DNA of 64,000 nt from Adiantum capillus-veneris (Eukaryota > Streptophyta > Polypodiopsida > Polypodiales > Pteridaceae): NCBI GenBank assembly GCA_014529385.2, contig CM043957.1:64540003-64604002 (forward strand), read 5' to 3'. Below, one piece after another: positions 21,907-33,974 of this stretch. How positions within the stretch are numbered: the stretch's first letter is position 1; each line of letters starts with the position of its first letter. Below the pieces are notes generated by a model. It saw only the letters and a program-made list of their open reading frames with translations, ran no database searches and was not told the origin of the DNA. The position numbers and the translations under genes are program-made.

Positions 21907-22322
21907 ATGGCGATTTCTGCCAGGAATTCTATGAGCGAAAGGAGAGTGACGGCCCTGCTGTTGTTGATGCTGGCAATCCCTAATTACATGATGACGATTA
22001 TGAGTGTGCGTGTCGAGGCCGCACGTCCGAGAATTACAGGTTATATATCTCTCCCTTCCCCCCTCACACACAGTACACACACACACACACGCACGCTACC
22101 TCATGCACACGCAGGACCATACTTGATCAATAAGTTTGTAATTTGGCCTTCGGTGTACATGCTGCAGATATTGATGCGAAATTAGTTGATCATGTGAGGA
22201 AGGCATTAGCGCGGCCGGACTACATCTGTGCTGATGACTGCACGCAGAGGCTGGAGGGGCAGCAAGAGTTCGTGCTGGATGGCAAGCTGCCGCCGGCCAT
22301 CCTAATTAACCATTTCCATTGA
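21907..22322 (+). CDS. small secreted protein, two exons (95 aa)
   Basis: Exon 1 is 21907-22039 and exon 2 is 22168-22322; the 128-bp intron has GT-AG ends, a CA-rich middle and phase 1. The 95-residue product starts MAISARNSMSERRVTALLLL and has a hydrophobic core ending near SVRVEAA, a typical signal peptide with cleavage near residue 39. The mature part is about 55 residues, mixed charge, with two cysteines close together (DYICADDCTQRLEG), and ends PPAILINHFH. The CDS has no stop or frameshift, unlike nearly everything around it. The family was not recognised; a secreted peptide or apoplastic protein is an inference. The copia nest lies upstream and could affect its expression. Confidence 0.6.
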
Positions 22323-23630
22323 CATTTTTCCTAGAAGCACGTTCTTACGGATTTTTCCCAATGTTTTACTTTTCTAATCTAACTATATTGCCCCTCAGAC
22401 AAGTTATAGCCTTTTCATGAATTCGATGACAAGATAATCATTTCTTTTCAAGAATCGGATGATTTATTTTGTTATCTTCTCAATTCGTTGCTCTCTTGCT
22501 TCCCTACTTTGTCTTTTTCTGGTTTGCGCAAAGCTTACAGTGAGTACACATACACATTTCTCGTAACTCCTAAGACATGCAATGTAAACCTGATATTAGT
22601 TTTAGTGCTTTCTAAAAGGTTTAGATGTCATGCTTTATGCTTTTAGTGTGACAATCGGAAAGCTCAACATTCAGAGAAGTTATGCTTGATGTAGAGGACG
22701 GTTTGAGGGAAGTTATGCTGGAGGTAGGGCATCATGCCCAACATATCAACCTGCAAATCAAAGTGTATCACGTGCATTCAAAGGGTATTAAGTAAACCCC
22801 TCTGTTAACATTTTTGCCCTAATTTATATATCCCTCGTGTGACTTTTTTGGTTATTAAATATATCCCTCCAATCAATTTAAAATCTAAAAGTCTTTACCT
22901 TTTTACTCCCTCCTGTATATTTTATTGCCAATCCAGTCAAATATCACTTACAAGAAGCTAGCTATTTTTTCGAAATTATCATATAGAGTACGTATGAGGA
23001 ATGATGCACTCCAAAAATGCACTTACCTTTCCAATCTATCCTAGCACACTTGCTATGCACTAACATACGTCATGTCAGTAGAGACCCGACCAAGGCATGG
23101 AAACACATAGGCATGTCGGGCACTATGCACCCTCAACACTCTGTCCCCTGTGTAAGACCTAAGCTACTCGCATGCATATCCTCCCCTCTGGGTCTCTAGT
23201 CTATGGACCCACGTAGGTTTGCTCCACTCCAACTCCAATATGGCCACTCAAGAGCTTGAAGGGCATCTAGAAGTCGCTCCTAACATCACTAATTGCTTGA
23301 GTCTCAGCTAATTGATGGTTGATCGTGATTAGAGCAAATCAGCCCCTACCTCGACTAATCATGCAAATGGCATATCAATGCATAGAGCTCGACAAGGGAA
23401 ACTCCTAGACGCGACCCACAAGCGAGAACCTGGTACGCGTCGTAGCAAGCGATAAATGTTGTAGGCAATGCAAAATCGACCAACCAAAAAGAAGAATGCT
23501 TACCATAGAAAGAGAGAGCTCGAGACCGGCAACCAAATGCAATTGTCGATTTTGCAACACTATGAAAATCTCCAAGTGTTTACCGCGTTGTTTTACCGCG
23601 TTTTGTAGGTCCCCGATCAACGTTTTTCAC
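22323..23630. other. intergenic, no gene recognised
   Basis: AT-rich sequence with short open frames only. Nothing with a recognisable motif was found. The right end holds CCGCG-containing sequence (TTTACCGCGTTGTTTTACCGCG) that recurs in altered form near 24520-24620. Confidence 0.4.
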
Positions 23631-23638
23631 AACAATGG

Positions 23639-24290
23639 TTGGAGGGCTACATAAAGACATTTCTTAAAAGCAAGCAGTCCAGTGTGGGGTGTGCAGCAGC
23701 CAACCAGGTCAGAGATCCAAACAGGAGTTACCGTGGTTGCAACATGGCAGACGCGGAGGGCGAGTGGGCAATTCAAGAGAAGAGCGATCAAGCTGCGATG
23801 GGCTCATCATACAGACAACAATGCGAGGCAGGCGCAAGACAAACTCCCATGCACTATGGCTCAGGAGGCAAGGGAGCTTGGAAGGATAAATATGTAAGAT
23901 TATTGAGTTTTAACGTGGATCAGTGATTATAAAGATTGTAGTTGATGATTTGGTATTTTTATTGCTAACCTAGGAAAATATCACTCTCTCTCGACCAACT
24001 AGGGAGATGGTCAAGTATCGGGAGCGACATACATAATTTGATACTTGGCGATGGTTGTTTGAAAACAACCACATATCTCGTGAGAAATTCGACACGGCGG
24101 TTGGACCACTACGAGCGGTAAGTTTAAACAAGTAATTTTGTATCAATTGTTTTGAGCTGTTGATAATTTTTTAATTTGGTTTGGGTTTATGTAGAGTCAA
24201 AGTGATCCAACATACGTGCCTCTGGACGACGACAAGATAGAGGAGGATCAGATAGAAAAATGTTTTGTCCAAACTTTCGTAAAGTCCTGA
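23639..24290 (+). pseudogene. three-exon gene remnant, unknown
   Basis: Exon A ends at 23893 (KGAWKDKY), exon B is 23974-24117 and exon C is 24195-24290. Both introns (80 and 77 bp) have GT-AG ends and sit in phase 0, so one frame runs through all three exons: exon B includes FDTWRWLFENNHISREKFDT and exon C SQSDPTYVPLDDDKIEEDQI before TGA. One TAA in exon B stands where CAA (Gln) would fit. The start of exon A is not certain. I do not recognise the protein. Flanking CGCGGTAA-type motifs suggest it may belong to a DNA transposon. Confidence 0.45.
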
Positions 24291-24455
24291 TGTGGCACGA
24301 TGTATATACAACTATTTACTTTTTATTGTAACTTTTTTAAATAGTTGATCTTCAGCATTTTAAATTGTCAAGGTAAAGTGAATTCAATTTCAATTCTTTG
24401 GTATTTTTTATACTCTTCCAAAAAACAATTGATGTTTAGTTATTTTATGCAGGTA

Positions 24456-24508
24456 AAAAATAAAGGTGCTCATTTGAGCCACCCCACCAAATGAGCACCT
24501 TTATTTTT
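24456..24508. repeat. perfect 20-bp inverted repeat (hairpin)
   Basis: AAAAATAAAGGTGCTCATTT at 24456-24475 is followed, after 13 bases, by its exact reverse complement at 24489-24508. It could be a small palindromic transposon end or a transcript 3' hairpin; it lies about 165 bp after the three-exon remnant. Confidence 0.85.
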
Positions 24509-24509
24509 G

Positions 24510-24640
24510 AATTAGCATTTAGCGACAATAAGCGCGGTAATAAACGTGGTAACTAGCACAGTAATAGTAGCGTGTATATTATGGCGACTATTAGCGTGCT
24601 TATTGCTGAGAAACCACTACCGCGTCCATAGCCGATGTAG
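24510..24640. repeat. cluster of CGCGGTAA/GCGTGT-type short motifs
   Basis: A stretch with AGCGCGGTAATAAACGTGG, TAGCGTGTATATT and TAGCGTGCTTATT, related to the TTTACCGCG motifs near 23580-23610 in inverted sense. Subterminal motifs of a DNA transposon spanning about 23.57-24.63 kb are one reading. Confidence 0.35.
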
Positions 24641-27130
24641 TGCGTAGTAGAAATGTTGTTCAGACTATGGAAGTTTGCATATTTCTTATAATAAAACCTT
24701 GAGAAAAGGAGAGGTGAGTGCCCCCAAAGTATTCAGAGGATTAAGTGAGCATAATCAAGGTGGATTGCAATAGAAACAATCATGACCTCACTCTCATAAC
24801 AAGCAGCATCAAAGTGGCCAACAACAATGATGTGTAAACTAGGACAACTAGCCTCTCTCACACAATTGTAAAAGTTGTAAAAATAGCAATCAAGTGGGAT
24901 TCATCAAGAACATTTGTCTATAAAAACAATATTAGAGAGTTTGAGATTTTAGAGACAATTAGGGAACCATCAATGTATTGAAGATTTGTCCATATGGTCA
25001 AATCTCAAACTATTTTTTTGCACCAGAGCCTTCCACAAGGTAGTACTTGAAAAACAACTTCCAAGCCTTGCTCTTAAAACTTTCTCTAATATTTGACCAT
25101 GTGTCAAATCTCAAGCTCTTACTGAAAGTGAGAACTAAGACATTCGAAAATGCACTAATATGGTGTTTATAGAGAAAGAAACTAGAGGACAGTAGAGCAA
25201 TATGTTGTTAGCTATGCTATTTTCAAAAGGTATGGTAGAGAAGTGTGCTTGACTTATCATCTATTAGGTCTCCCTAGTACGATCACACAAGCCTTGCAAA
25301 AATCCATCTAGTAGGCCATGGCTAGTGAAACCTAGAATTTGTGAGACTAGCAACACTCCATCTATGCCATGGCTATATCATGAGCAAGGATAACTCAAAG
25401 TGTGCCTCCCACTTCCACATCCGTGCTTCACTTTGAACCTTTAGGACCATGGCTCCCTAGTGAGCTTATCACATGGGAGCATCCATCCAGTATGTAACAC
25501 TCTTAGTTGCAACTCTTTTTGTATTTTAGGTGTGGAAGCTTGATGCCAATGTTAAAATAAGAAGAGACTTTTCCTTTGCACAACTAGATGATTTGAGATG
25601 TTTTGTACACTTATCACTACTACAACACCATGTTCTATTACAAAAAGACCAAAATGATGAAGCAAAACAACATCACTTGAAAAGTTGATATACAATACAA
25701 ACTCTTTCAATTTTGAACATGGTAGTTAAGGCAGTGCAATGCTTCTCCATGTTATGTATAAGGAAGGAATCCAGCACAAAGATCCTCTCCAAGAAAGCAC
25801 ATATAGAGTGCAAACCTTCAAATAGATGACCACCAAAGTACCCATAGTATTAAGAGAAGCACAATTCAGGAAAACTATGCCAATAGTTATGACCTCATTA
25901 CAAAAGCGAACAACATCAAAGTGATTAGTGGGTAGTAGAAATGTTGTGCAAGTTAGTCTCTCTCCTTGAATACTAGCTTGAACAAAGGAGAGGTGAGTAC
26001 TCCCAAAGCATTCATAGGATTAGGCGAGCGCAATCAAAGCAGATTGCAACAACAACCGTCATGACCTTACTATCGTAACAAGAAACATTAAAGCGGCCAA
26101 CAACAATGCTATGTAAACTAGGATATCTAGCCTCTCTCACCCATTGTAATAGTGGTAACACTAGCAATCAAGTGGGATTCATCAAGAACATTTGGCTCAA
26201 GTGAAAGAAACTAGAGGACAGTAGAGCAGTATGTTGTTAGCTACGATATTGGTAAAAGGTACGGTAGAGTATTGCTCTTAAGTTGTTGTATGTTAGGGCA
26301 CGGACTAGTGCTCTATAGAACCACTTATTGATCCTTCGCATGAAACTAGCAACACTCCATTTACGCCATGGCTAGGGAAACCTAGAATTTAAGAGATTAA
26401 CAACACTCCATCTGCACCATAGCTATATCATGATAAAGACTATCTCAGAACGGGTCTCACACTCTCTCATCCCTGCTTCACAGTGAACCTGTAGGACCAT
26501 GGTTCCCTAGTTAGGTAATCACGTTGGAGCATGCATCCAATATGTAACACTCTTAGTTGAAACTTTGTTTATCTATTAGGTGTGGAAGCTTGATGCCAAT
26601 ATTAAAATAAGAAGAGACATTTCCCTTGCAAAACAATCACTTGAAAAATTGGTATACAATACAAACTTCTTCACTTTTGAACATGGCAGTTAAGGAAGTG
26701 CAATTCTCCTTGGTATCAAATATGAGGAAGGCATCCAGCACAAAGATCCTCTCCAAGAAAGCACATATAGAGTGAAAACCTGCCAATAGATGACCACCAA
26801 AGCACCCATAAGATTACAAGAAGCACAATTGCAGCTAGCTACACCAATACTCATGATATCACTACCAAAGCGAACAACATCAAAGCAACTAGTGTGTAGT
26901 AGAAATGTTGTGCAAACTATGGAATTTAACATCTTTCCTAGGATACAACCTTGAAAAAAGGAGAGGTGAGTACTCCCATGGGATTCATAGGATTAGGTGA
27001 GCACAATCAAGTTGGATTGCAACAACAATTGTGATAACCTCACTATCATAATAAGCAACAACAAAGAGGCCAACAACATTAATGTTGTGTAAACTAGGAC
27101 AGCTAGCACATTGTTATACATTGTTATGAT
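24640..27130. repeat. diverged tandem array of about 1-1.3 kb units
   Basis: The landmark GTAGTAGAAATGTTGT followed by CTTGA..AAAGGAGAGGTGAGT recurs at about 24645, 25928 and 26895, with long similar stretches between (for example ATCCAGCACAAAGATCCTCT at about 25770 and 26728). Unit lengths are about 1283 and 967 bp; the second unit lacks roughly 300 bp. Repeats are old, with many substitutions. No coding capacity was seen. Confidence 0.75.
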
Positions 27131-28071
27131 ATCCTTCTTTGCACATGCCTTGTTTCTTCTTCAGCTTCTTGCAAACCTATTTCAATAAGGTAATCTACTT
27201 CTTACACCACTTTCACAAGAAGTTTCAGCTCTCTTCTTTGCTTAATAACATTCCTTATAAACACAGCGATACATTTTAGTTTTCCACACGAGTATTGCTT
27301 TAGAAAAATAAAGTGATTGAAGAGATTATATATTATTGAAGCATTTATTCTTGTATGCAGGGGATGTAGGTTTCAATTGCAAGCAGTGGGCTTCATTTTC
27401 TTGCAAGTGGGTTCGCTATTTAGCAAGAACTAAAGCCACAAAGCTCTCTACAAATTGAGAATGTGGCTTGGAGAAGTTTCCTCTTGAGAGGTACAATTAA
27501 GCATGTTTTTTATTAAATAAATAATTAAAATTCTTTTCTAATCAATATATTATTAAGATGTGAGCTCAGCTAACATGCTTTCTTTTGCTATACATGACAA
27601 AAAATTTAGCTATTTGGAAGTTTGTGGGTTTCTGTCTTGCAAGAGGTATCTTCAATAGCTTCTTTTTACAACACAAATATATTTTGTAATTAAGTAAGGA
27701 ATTGATAAAGGTTTACTTGAATAAGAATCATCATTGTATAGAGCAGCCCCTTCTATTTGTGTTCTCTTTCAATGCCCTTTCTTACTTGTCTCTATGCTTA
27801 CTCTATTCAGTGATATTATGCAAATCTGCGATTATTGTAGATTTTCTCATCGTGCCTTGCTTAAGAGGATTTTTTGGCCCCTATAATTTTGGATAAAATA
27901 TTCTTAAATAATGCAAGCTGTGACGCGACAGGGGAGAGCAAAATACATTGATAATGAAAAATAAAAAGTACACAGAATAAATAGATGAAATAAAGAGTTT
28001 TTATAGATGTAAGGTAATCATTATTACAAGAAGAGCATAGATCGTCTCATAACCTCCCGACCACCCCCGAG
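27131..28071. other. intergenic, nothing recognised
   Basis: AT-rich DNA with only short, low-complexity open frames and no motif of a known protein. Confidence 0.4.
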
Positions 28072-28206
28072 CTATCTCAATCTCAATCTCAATCACACTC
28101 TCACTCTCAATTACAATCGCAATCTGAATCTCAATCTTGAGCACAATCTCAATCTCAATCACAATCACACTCTCAATCTCAATCACAGTCTCAATCCCAA
28201 TCTCTT
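28072..28206. repeat. imperfect (TCTCAA)n hexamer microsatellite
   Basis: Variants of TCTCAATCTCAATCACAATC repeat for about 135 bp. An open frame on the minus strand here (IEIEIVLKIEIQIAIVIE) is an artefact of the repeat. Confidence 0.9.
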
Positions 28207-28814
28207 GATGACAACAATGATCGTGATTGGAATCGCAACACGGTCACAATTCCAATATCATGACACCTTGCACAGATCTTGTTTCACACATTGATTTTTG
28301 CATCGTCTACAAAACAACCAACAGAACATACTCGTGCAACCAATTCACAATGATAATCAAAGTCAAAACATCATTTTTTACCATCATGAAAGAGTCCAAT
28401 CACTTCTTGATTGGATGAAACAAAAGAGATATTACCTGTGTATATTTGTTTGTAAGGTAACCTATTGCTGCTTGTAGGCTATCCTGCTACTGGTGGCAAT
28501 TTGTTTATTTCATAACTTTGTCATACAAACTGAGAATGTTAAGTTCCAGGTACTCATAACGATGGAAACAAGTTTGATCTACAAGGCAACGTAGAAAGAA
28601 TTGCAAAAAATCTCTTTGTGTGGCTAAAAACGCAACTTTAAATTTGCTACTCATAAAACCTCTATTTTTGGATCTCCACAAATTTCTCACCTTATTTTAA
28701 GTTTGCTCATGTGTTTTAAGCTAGAACACATTAAAAAAAATAATAATAAAAAAAAAACATCAATTTTAATTAGGATTTGTATGACATCAATGCTTTTCAA
28801 ACTTCAACAAATGC
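28207..28814. other. intergenic, nothing recognised
   Basis: AT-rich, no supported gene. Confidence 0.4.
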
Positions 28815-29128
28815 TTCTAGAAGTGGGTGAAAGCATGTTAACCTGTCATGCTTTTTCATGTCCCGGACAATGCTAACTAGCACAATTTTGACATATGCTA
28901 ACTAGTACAATAACTTGAGCTACATCTCCAAGATCTATGACATATGATATATCAATAGAAAGCACTTGAAACAAGGAATCCAAATGTATAACCTCCGACA
29001 AATTTTGATATTGTTTGTAAAAAATTTACTGGACACCCAACTTTTTGAAGATGTGCTAACTTGAAACTGCTAACTAGCACAAAAAGCGCGACAGGTTAAC
29101 AAGCTTTCACCCAAGTAGCTTCTCAAAA
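28815..29128. mobile_element. candidate MITE with terminal inverted repeats
   Basis: The left end, AGAAGTGGGTGAAAGCATGT followed by TAACCTGTC.TGCTTTTT, is matched in inverted sense at 29087-29128 (about 35-45 bp arms with some mismatches). The roughly 310-bp body is AT-rich and repeats GCTAACTAGCACAA. No target duplication could be fixed. Confidence 0.4.
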
Positions 29129-29384
29129 AATGAGGTGTTAGAAAAACCAATTGATATAATTTTTAAGCAAGTTATAGATTGATTTAATTTTTAAGCAAGT
29201 TCTAGATTGATTACAACAATTAAAAAAGATAATATGTAAAGACAAATACTATTTAACACTCTTGTCATAAATTTGGTGACCTTAATCCACGTATAACAAA
29301 ATACTTGGTCATGGTTTTGTAGCATGCTATCAAATTTTAAATACACGATAATTTAAACAACATTCAAACTATTATTTCATAGTT

Positions 29385-30060
29385 AAAAATTCAAAACAAT
29401 AATATAGAGTATCCTATGGCTATAAGACCATGAGATGCCATCTATTGCCACCATGGCATTAAGGCTACATATTGCTCTTTGTAGATATATCTATGACTTT
29501 AAGATAATCCAAAATATGTCTCTTTATGACCTCAAGGCCATAGGGTTAGGATTGTTAGCAGGTCTCAATGTATAGAGAGATCTAGTGCTTCAAAGCCATA
29601 TGGAACTTTATTTATGTGACACCCTATGTCTCTAAGGCTGTAGGTTGTCTTAGGGCCACAAGATGCCGTTTATGCCAGTAAGAAACCCCTCTGTGACCTA
29701 TGTTGTCACTCTATGCCCTAGGCGCACAAGGTGTGCCTCGTATGCTAGTTAGAAACCCTTTATTCTATATGTTTTCACCATATGGCCTTAGGCCATAGGG
29801 TGCCCTCTGTGCTAATAAGAAATCCTCTATACTCTATGTTTGCACCCTATGGAGCTAGGGCCACAAGGTACCCTCTATGCTAGTAAGAAATCCTCTACGC
29901 TCAATATTGAGACCATGTGGCCCCAAGGCCATAGGATATCCTCTATGGTAGTGAGAAAAAACCTCTATGCTCTATGTTCACAAACAATTATAAAATATAA
30001 ACAATAATATAAAGTATCATATGGATCTAAGACCATAAGATGTCATCTAATGCACCTATA
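29385..30060. repeat. tandem and dispersed CTATGGCC..AGGGCCATA repeats
   Basis: Between about 29600 and 29985, four to five units of about 80-85 bp carry CACCCTATGGCCTTAGG, GGTACCCTCTATGCTAGTAA and GAAATCCTCTA variants. The segment TATCCTATGGCTATAAGACC (about 29410) recurs altered at about 30015, so the block is also flanked by a repeat. A similar unit is found at 44385-44500. No gene is present. Confidence 0.65.
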
Positions 30061-30850
30061 ATTCCATTTGGTATTTTATTTAACTATACAAAGTTAAATG
30101 AGGCACGTACTTAGATAAACTATCATAATTCTAACTTTGAATTTGTTTCTCAACATAAAAATACAATATAGAAACTATTAATATAAGTTTGTGCCAAAGA
30201 ATCTATGTTAAGATGAAGATTTTTCACATCAAGTACATGCTTTAAAACTTCATCAAAGGTTTTAGAGATGGTGTCTCAAAAAAAGGTGTTTAAAAACACC
30301 ATTTGATGTGAAAAATACAAATTGTATACATTCATTATGTCAAAATAGTATAAAGTATAGACACAAAGATTACCACCAACAACTTGATAGTTTCATAGAA
30401 ATGATGGTCTTCATCGCATGTACAACAAAATACTAACTAGAAAGAGTATGATATCTCCAAGATTGAGAGTGTTCAAAAAACACCGTTTTGTAACACTACC
30501 AAATGTCAAGAACATTTTGATTGTTTGCATCACTTAATAAAAACAATTACTAAGAGGAAAAATTTAACAATACCATAGAAGCATCAAACAATGAAACCAA
30601 AGAACTTGAATGAGAGAAGTCTCCTCACAATAGGATGCATTTCATCAAAAAAATAGTTTAAAGATTTTTCAAGCTATCCCACAACTTTCCATAAAGTTTA
30701 AAATTTGAAAAGTACACAATACCAAATACTTGGTAGATGCTTTTTAGAATACTTCACTAGTATACTTAAGGTGGATGCTTTTAGAATACTTAACTAGTAC
30801 ACTTAAGGTGGCCTCCTTCTGTTAATATTGTGAATCCTTTGAGACATATA
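30061..30850. other. intergenic; one short direct duplication
   Basis: AT-rich. Two adjacent copies of a 50-bp unit (TTTTAGAATACTTMACTAGT...ACTTAAGGTGG) lie at about 30740-30810. No gene was recognised. Confidence 0.45.
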
Positions 30851-31312
30851 TCATTGCATTACATAGTGAGTCTCAAGATCTGGATGGAACATTACAAAAT
30901 TTCTTATGATATAGTCTCTCTTGTCTTTAGCATACAACCATCCCATTAACCATGGAACAATTTCATCTTTTAAAGAACTTTGAAGCAATTGAGTAGGTTG
31001 GTTCCAAAACTTTGGAAAAATCATATAAGTTCCTTGCATATTTCACATCACTCCGTATGGACTATCATCAAATATTATAGTGTTGCCCCCATCTAAATAA
31101 TCAAATAGCTTCCACATGGTCAAAATTATCCATAATCATTTTGAATTTGTGACTTTGTGACTTTGTGTAGGAAAAAAGGTCTTGATTATGTGCTCTACTT
31201 TTTTGTAAAAGATGGTAGCTTCAAATCCAAACCTCAAAGAACTCAAAGCAAAATCTTAAGAAATACTCTTCATTTTGATACACCACATATACCTCATTGT
31301 TATCTTCTATAA
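30851..31312 (-). pseudogene. FCP1/NLI-type HAD phosphatase, C-terminal part (split gene)
   Basis: Minus-strand reading from the copia border: EEYFLRFCFEFFEVWI, where family members have an F..FEVGIWSS segment, then a degraded stretch, then GGNTIIFDDSPYGVM carrying the conserved DDSP motif of the HAD fold, then MQGTYMIFPKFWNQP and WLMGWLYAKDKRD, like the family's C-terminus. At least two stops are present. The N-terminal part is on the other side of the insertion, at 44040-44243. In the family these enzymes remove phosphates from Ser residues, typically of the RNA polymerase II tail. This copy is dead. Confidence 0.6.
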
Positions 31313-31388
31313 TGTTGAGCTGATATGTAAAGCTACTCAATATATGGCTTCTCTATATATGGCATCCAGGTCCCCTCTATATATACAT
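31313..31388 (+). repeat. copia-like 5' LTR, left part
   Basis: TGTTGAGCTGATATG to TATATATACAT; it matches the first 76 bases of the 3' LTR at 43898. The last four bases, ACAT, are the gypsy-2 target duplication. Confidence 0.88.
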
Positions 31389-33462
31389 TGAGGGCAAGCT
31401 TTTTGAAATGGGGCCTCTAAACCCAAACCAATGGGCCTACCCTCACAAAATGTTCGTAAAGAGGTACGCACACTACTTGGGGCACCACCTTCATTTGGGA
31501 GTGGAGAAGGAAAACAATCAAAATAACACTTGCACTCACCCACTCAAGCAACACACTTTGAAAACCCCCTTACTCTATATAAATTTTGGACACTTGAACA
31601 CCATCAACGATTATGCAACCCAATGACGTGCATCAAATGAAATATGCAATTTGTGGAATAGCATTTACCTTCTCCCCATAAGAATACCCATAATACATCC
31701 AAACTCCTCCTCTCTCAAGCACTCATCTAAAAATCATACGCACAAGACTTGCCTCTCAAACACACAAGAGAATCACTTACATCAAACTAACACACTTTGC
31801 ATAGTGAGCTCATCTCCATCTATGCAATGCCGTGACACAAATAAAATCACCATGAGAGGTAGCCACATGCATATGTAATGAAGCAAAAGAGAGTTGGAGT
31901 GAGAAATTTCTTTAGACCAATTGAATAAGTGTGGAGAAACAAACCAATGGTAAATTGAGAATAGAACACTTACTTGATTTCTCCCACACCTTTTAAGGGG
32001 AGGACAGACGCTGGCTAACCATCACGAATTGCGACACTTGAAAGTTTTGAAGATGATTTAATGATCATTAACATAACCATGAGAGAGATCATGATGTATT
32101 TACAAGTTATTGAGGTGCTACAAATGATTTATTGGGTTGATGGAGTAAGAGATTGTAGAATAGAAAGAGTGGAGGATAGAGTTGCACTTCCTCCAAAGAG
32201 GAGGGTTATGAGGGAGGATGTGAAAGAGGAAGAGTATGGGTTTTCTCTACTATTGATCAAGAAAAAACATTGAGTTGAAAATATAGGTGTGTGTCCTTGA
32301 GTCTCTCCAAGGGGGGCTATTTACAGTTGTGTAGGAGTGGGATTATACTACACTTAATTAGGGTAAGTGATTAGCCCTAATTAAGTGTCCTTTGACCACT
32401 CATTGAATATTGGACATAAAAGGGACTATTTATTCACCAAAAATATCATTTTAGACCGTGAAGGCTCCATAGGGGTGCATAACGTAGGTGGGCCCCACCA
32501 TGAGGCCCTACGGGTGGCTCCTGCGGGGTATCTCAACTTGTCTGTCTTGGCATTTAGAAAGCATCTTTAGGTTGGTCCCATCGCATGCAAGTGACCTTGA
32601 ACACTCATTGCTCTTCTAGAAGATGAGTAGGGAAAAAATAAGATCTCACCCTCTTGATTTACTTGATTTACAGTTCCCTTTTGCTGCGAATCTGACAGAT
32701 TTACACTATTTTGACCATAACGTTTTACATGTAGCTCGGAATGACATGCTTCAATAGGAAAATTTGACCTTCTCAACATGTTTGATATGAATTTGGACTA
32801 TTATTCACGCCCATGCACCAAGGAATTTGGTTTGAAAGGTCCACACTAGGCTAGGGAACCTTTTGCTTCCAAGTCTTCTTGTATGGGCCCTTTGCTTGTA
32901 TGCATCCAACGGGAATCATGCTTTTTAAAAAGGCTATGATGCTTAAACAAATAGAGGAGGGCCCAATATTATTTTCTTGTGAAAAGAATATACAATTGGA
33001 GTCTTTTTGAAAGGAGAAGAACTATATGTATATTCTTAAGAGATATTGGACCACCTATGTAGGGGGCATAGAAGACTTGTAGAGAGGGACCATAATCTTT
33101 GGTAAAGACAAGTGGAGAGTTGATTTCCATGGTAATTTATCTATATGGGATGGAAGATGGATATATTATTTTTCTACTACTAATTCACAAGAGGTAAGAA
33201 AATTTGGCGGTAGATAGTTGGTTATTGTATGTTTACTTTTATTTACAAAGCAAAAAAGAAAAGGGTGGTAATATAAATATATGACTATGGTGACATTTTT
33301 GGGAAGAGTACAATGTATGTGTCGCCACAAAGGTTAAACGAAGAGGGGGAATTTACTCTAGATAACTTAATAGTGTATAAAAATATATACACATATGAGG
33401 AAGAGGACGTGGAGTAGGCTGACAAATGTTGCAAAAAGATGGTTACCATTTTGTGCCACTCA
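31389..33462 (-). repeat. gypsy-2 3' LTR (2074 bp)
   Basis: TGAGGGCAAGC to GTGCCACTCA on the plus strand. It matches 39593-41643 throughout, with scattered substitutions and small indels. It holds no supported gene. Confidence 0.92.
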
Positions 33463-33480
33463 TATTAGCCCTCCCCCAAG
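33463..33480 (-). other. gypsy-2 polypurine tract
   Basis: CTTGGGGGAGGGCTAATA on the minus strand directly before the 3' LTR; nearly the same as in gypsy-1. Confidence 0.82.
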
Positions 33481-33635
33481 CCTAGAGATATTCATATCTT
33501 TAGGAGGACGGTGTTGCTTCTTTTTCTTCTTTTTTTTTTCTCTTTTTTTTGTCATTTTTCCTTTTCCACTTTTTTTTTTTCAATAGGAGGAGTGTCATGC
33601 ACTCTTTTACTCCAGTAGACCTGCTTTTCATTACC
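33463..33635. other. gypsy-2 3' untranslated spacer, T-rich
   Basis: Holds the polypurine tract and long T/C-rich runs (33510-33580 on the plus strand). No gene. Confidence 0.5.
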
Positions 33636-33947
33636 TCAATCCCATAAATCGGAGATGGGAGGGCCGTTGCCTTGGGTATGTTCAGATTCCAAAGCTGGTT
33701 CTTCTTTGCACATCAAAGCTTTAAAAATAGGTGGAGCATTTGCCAAGCCGAAGGGAGCCATGCCAATTTGGAGCTTAGATGATGTAGGCAGATGACTTCC
33801 TATCAACGGATTGATACATTGAAAGTAGGGCTTTAATATCCATCCATTGACTCTGGTCTTGTGGAGTTTTCGTGATAAATCTGCTAATCTGTAACTACCA
33901 TTCCCAAACGTTTTTTTTATCATGAAAGGTCCCTCCCATCTTTGCAA
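33636..33947 (-). pseudogene. gypsy-2 integrase C-terminal tail
   Basis: In frame after the TGA: RWEGPFMIKKTFGNGSYRLA, then LHKTRVNGWILKPYFQCINP as in gypsy-1. The last part is odd: IGMAPFGLANAPPIFKAL resembles the MPFGLTNAPATF motif of reverse transcriptase, although this is downstream of integrase. It may be a small captured piece of reverse transcriptase or chance. Confidence 0.7.
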
Positions 33948-33974
33948 AAACTTTTTGTCAAGTCGAGTATCAAG

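Noticed and set aside
24640-27130. A CRISPR-like or protein-coding repeat array
   Set aside because: Units are about 1 kb and diverged, with no short constant repeat and no coding frame.
28001-28186. Minus-strand frame with IEIEIVLKIEIQ repeats
   Set aside because: Pure translation of a hexamer microsatellite.
32061-32273. Frame conserved between 32061-32273 and 40235-40477
   Set aside because: Conserved only because both lie in the gypsy-2 LTRs; no motif.
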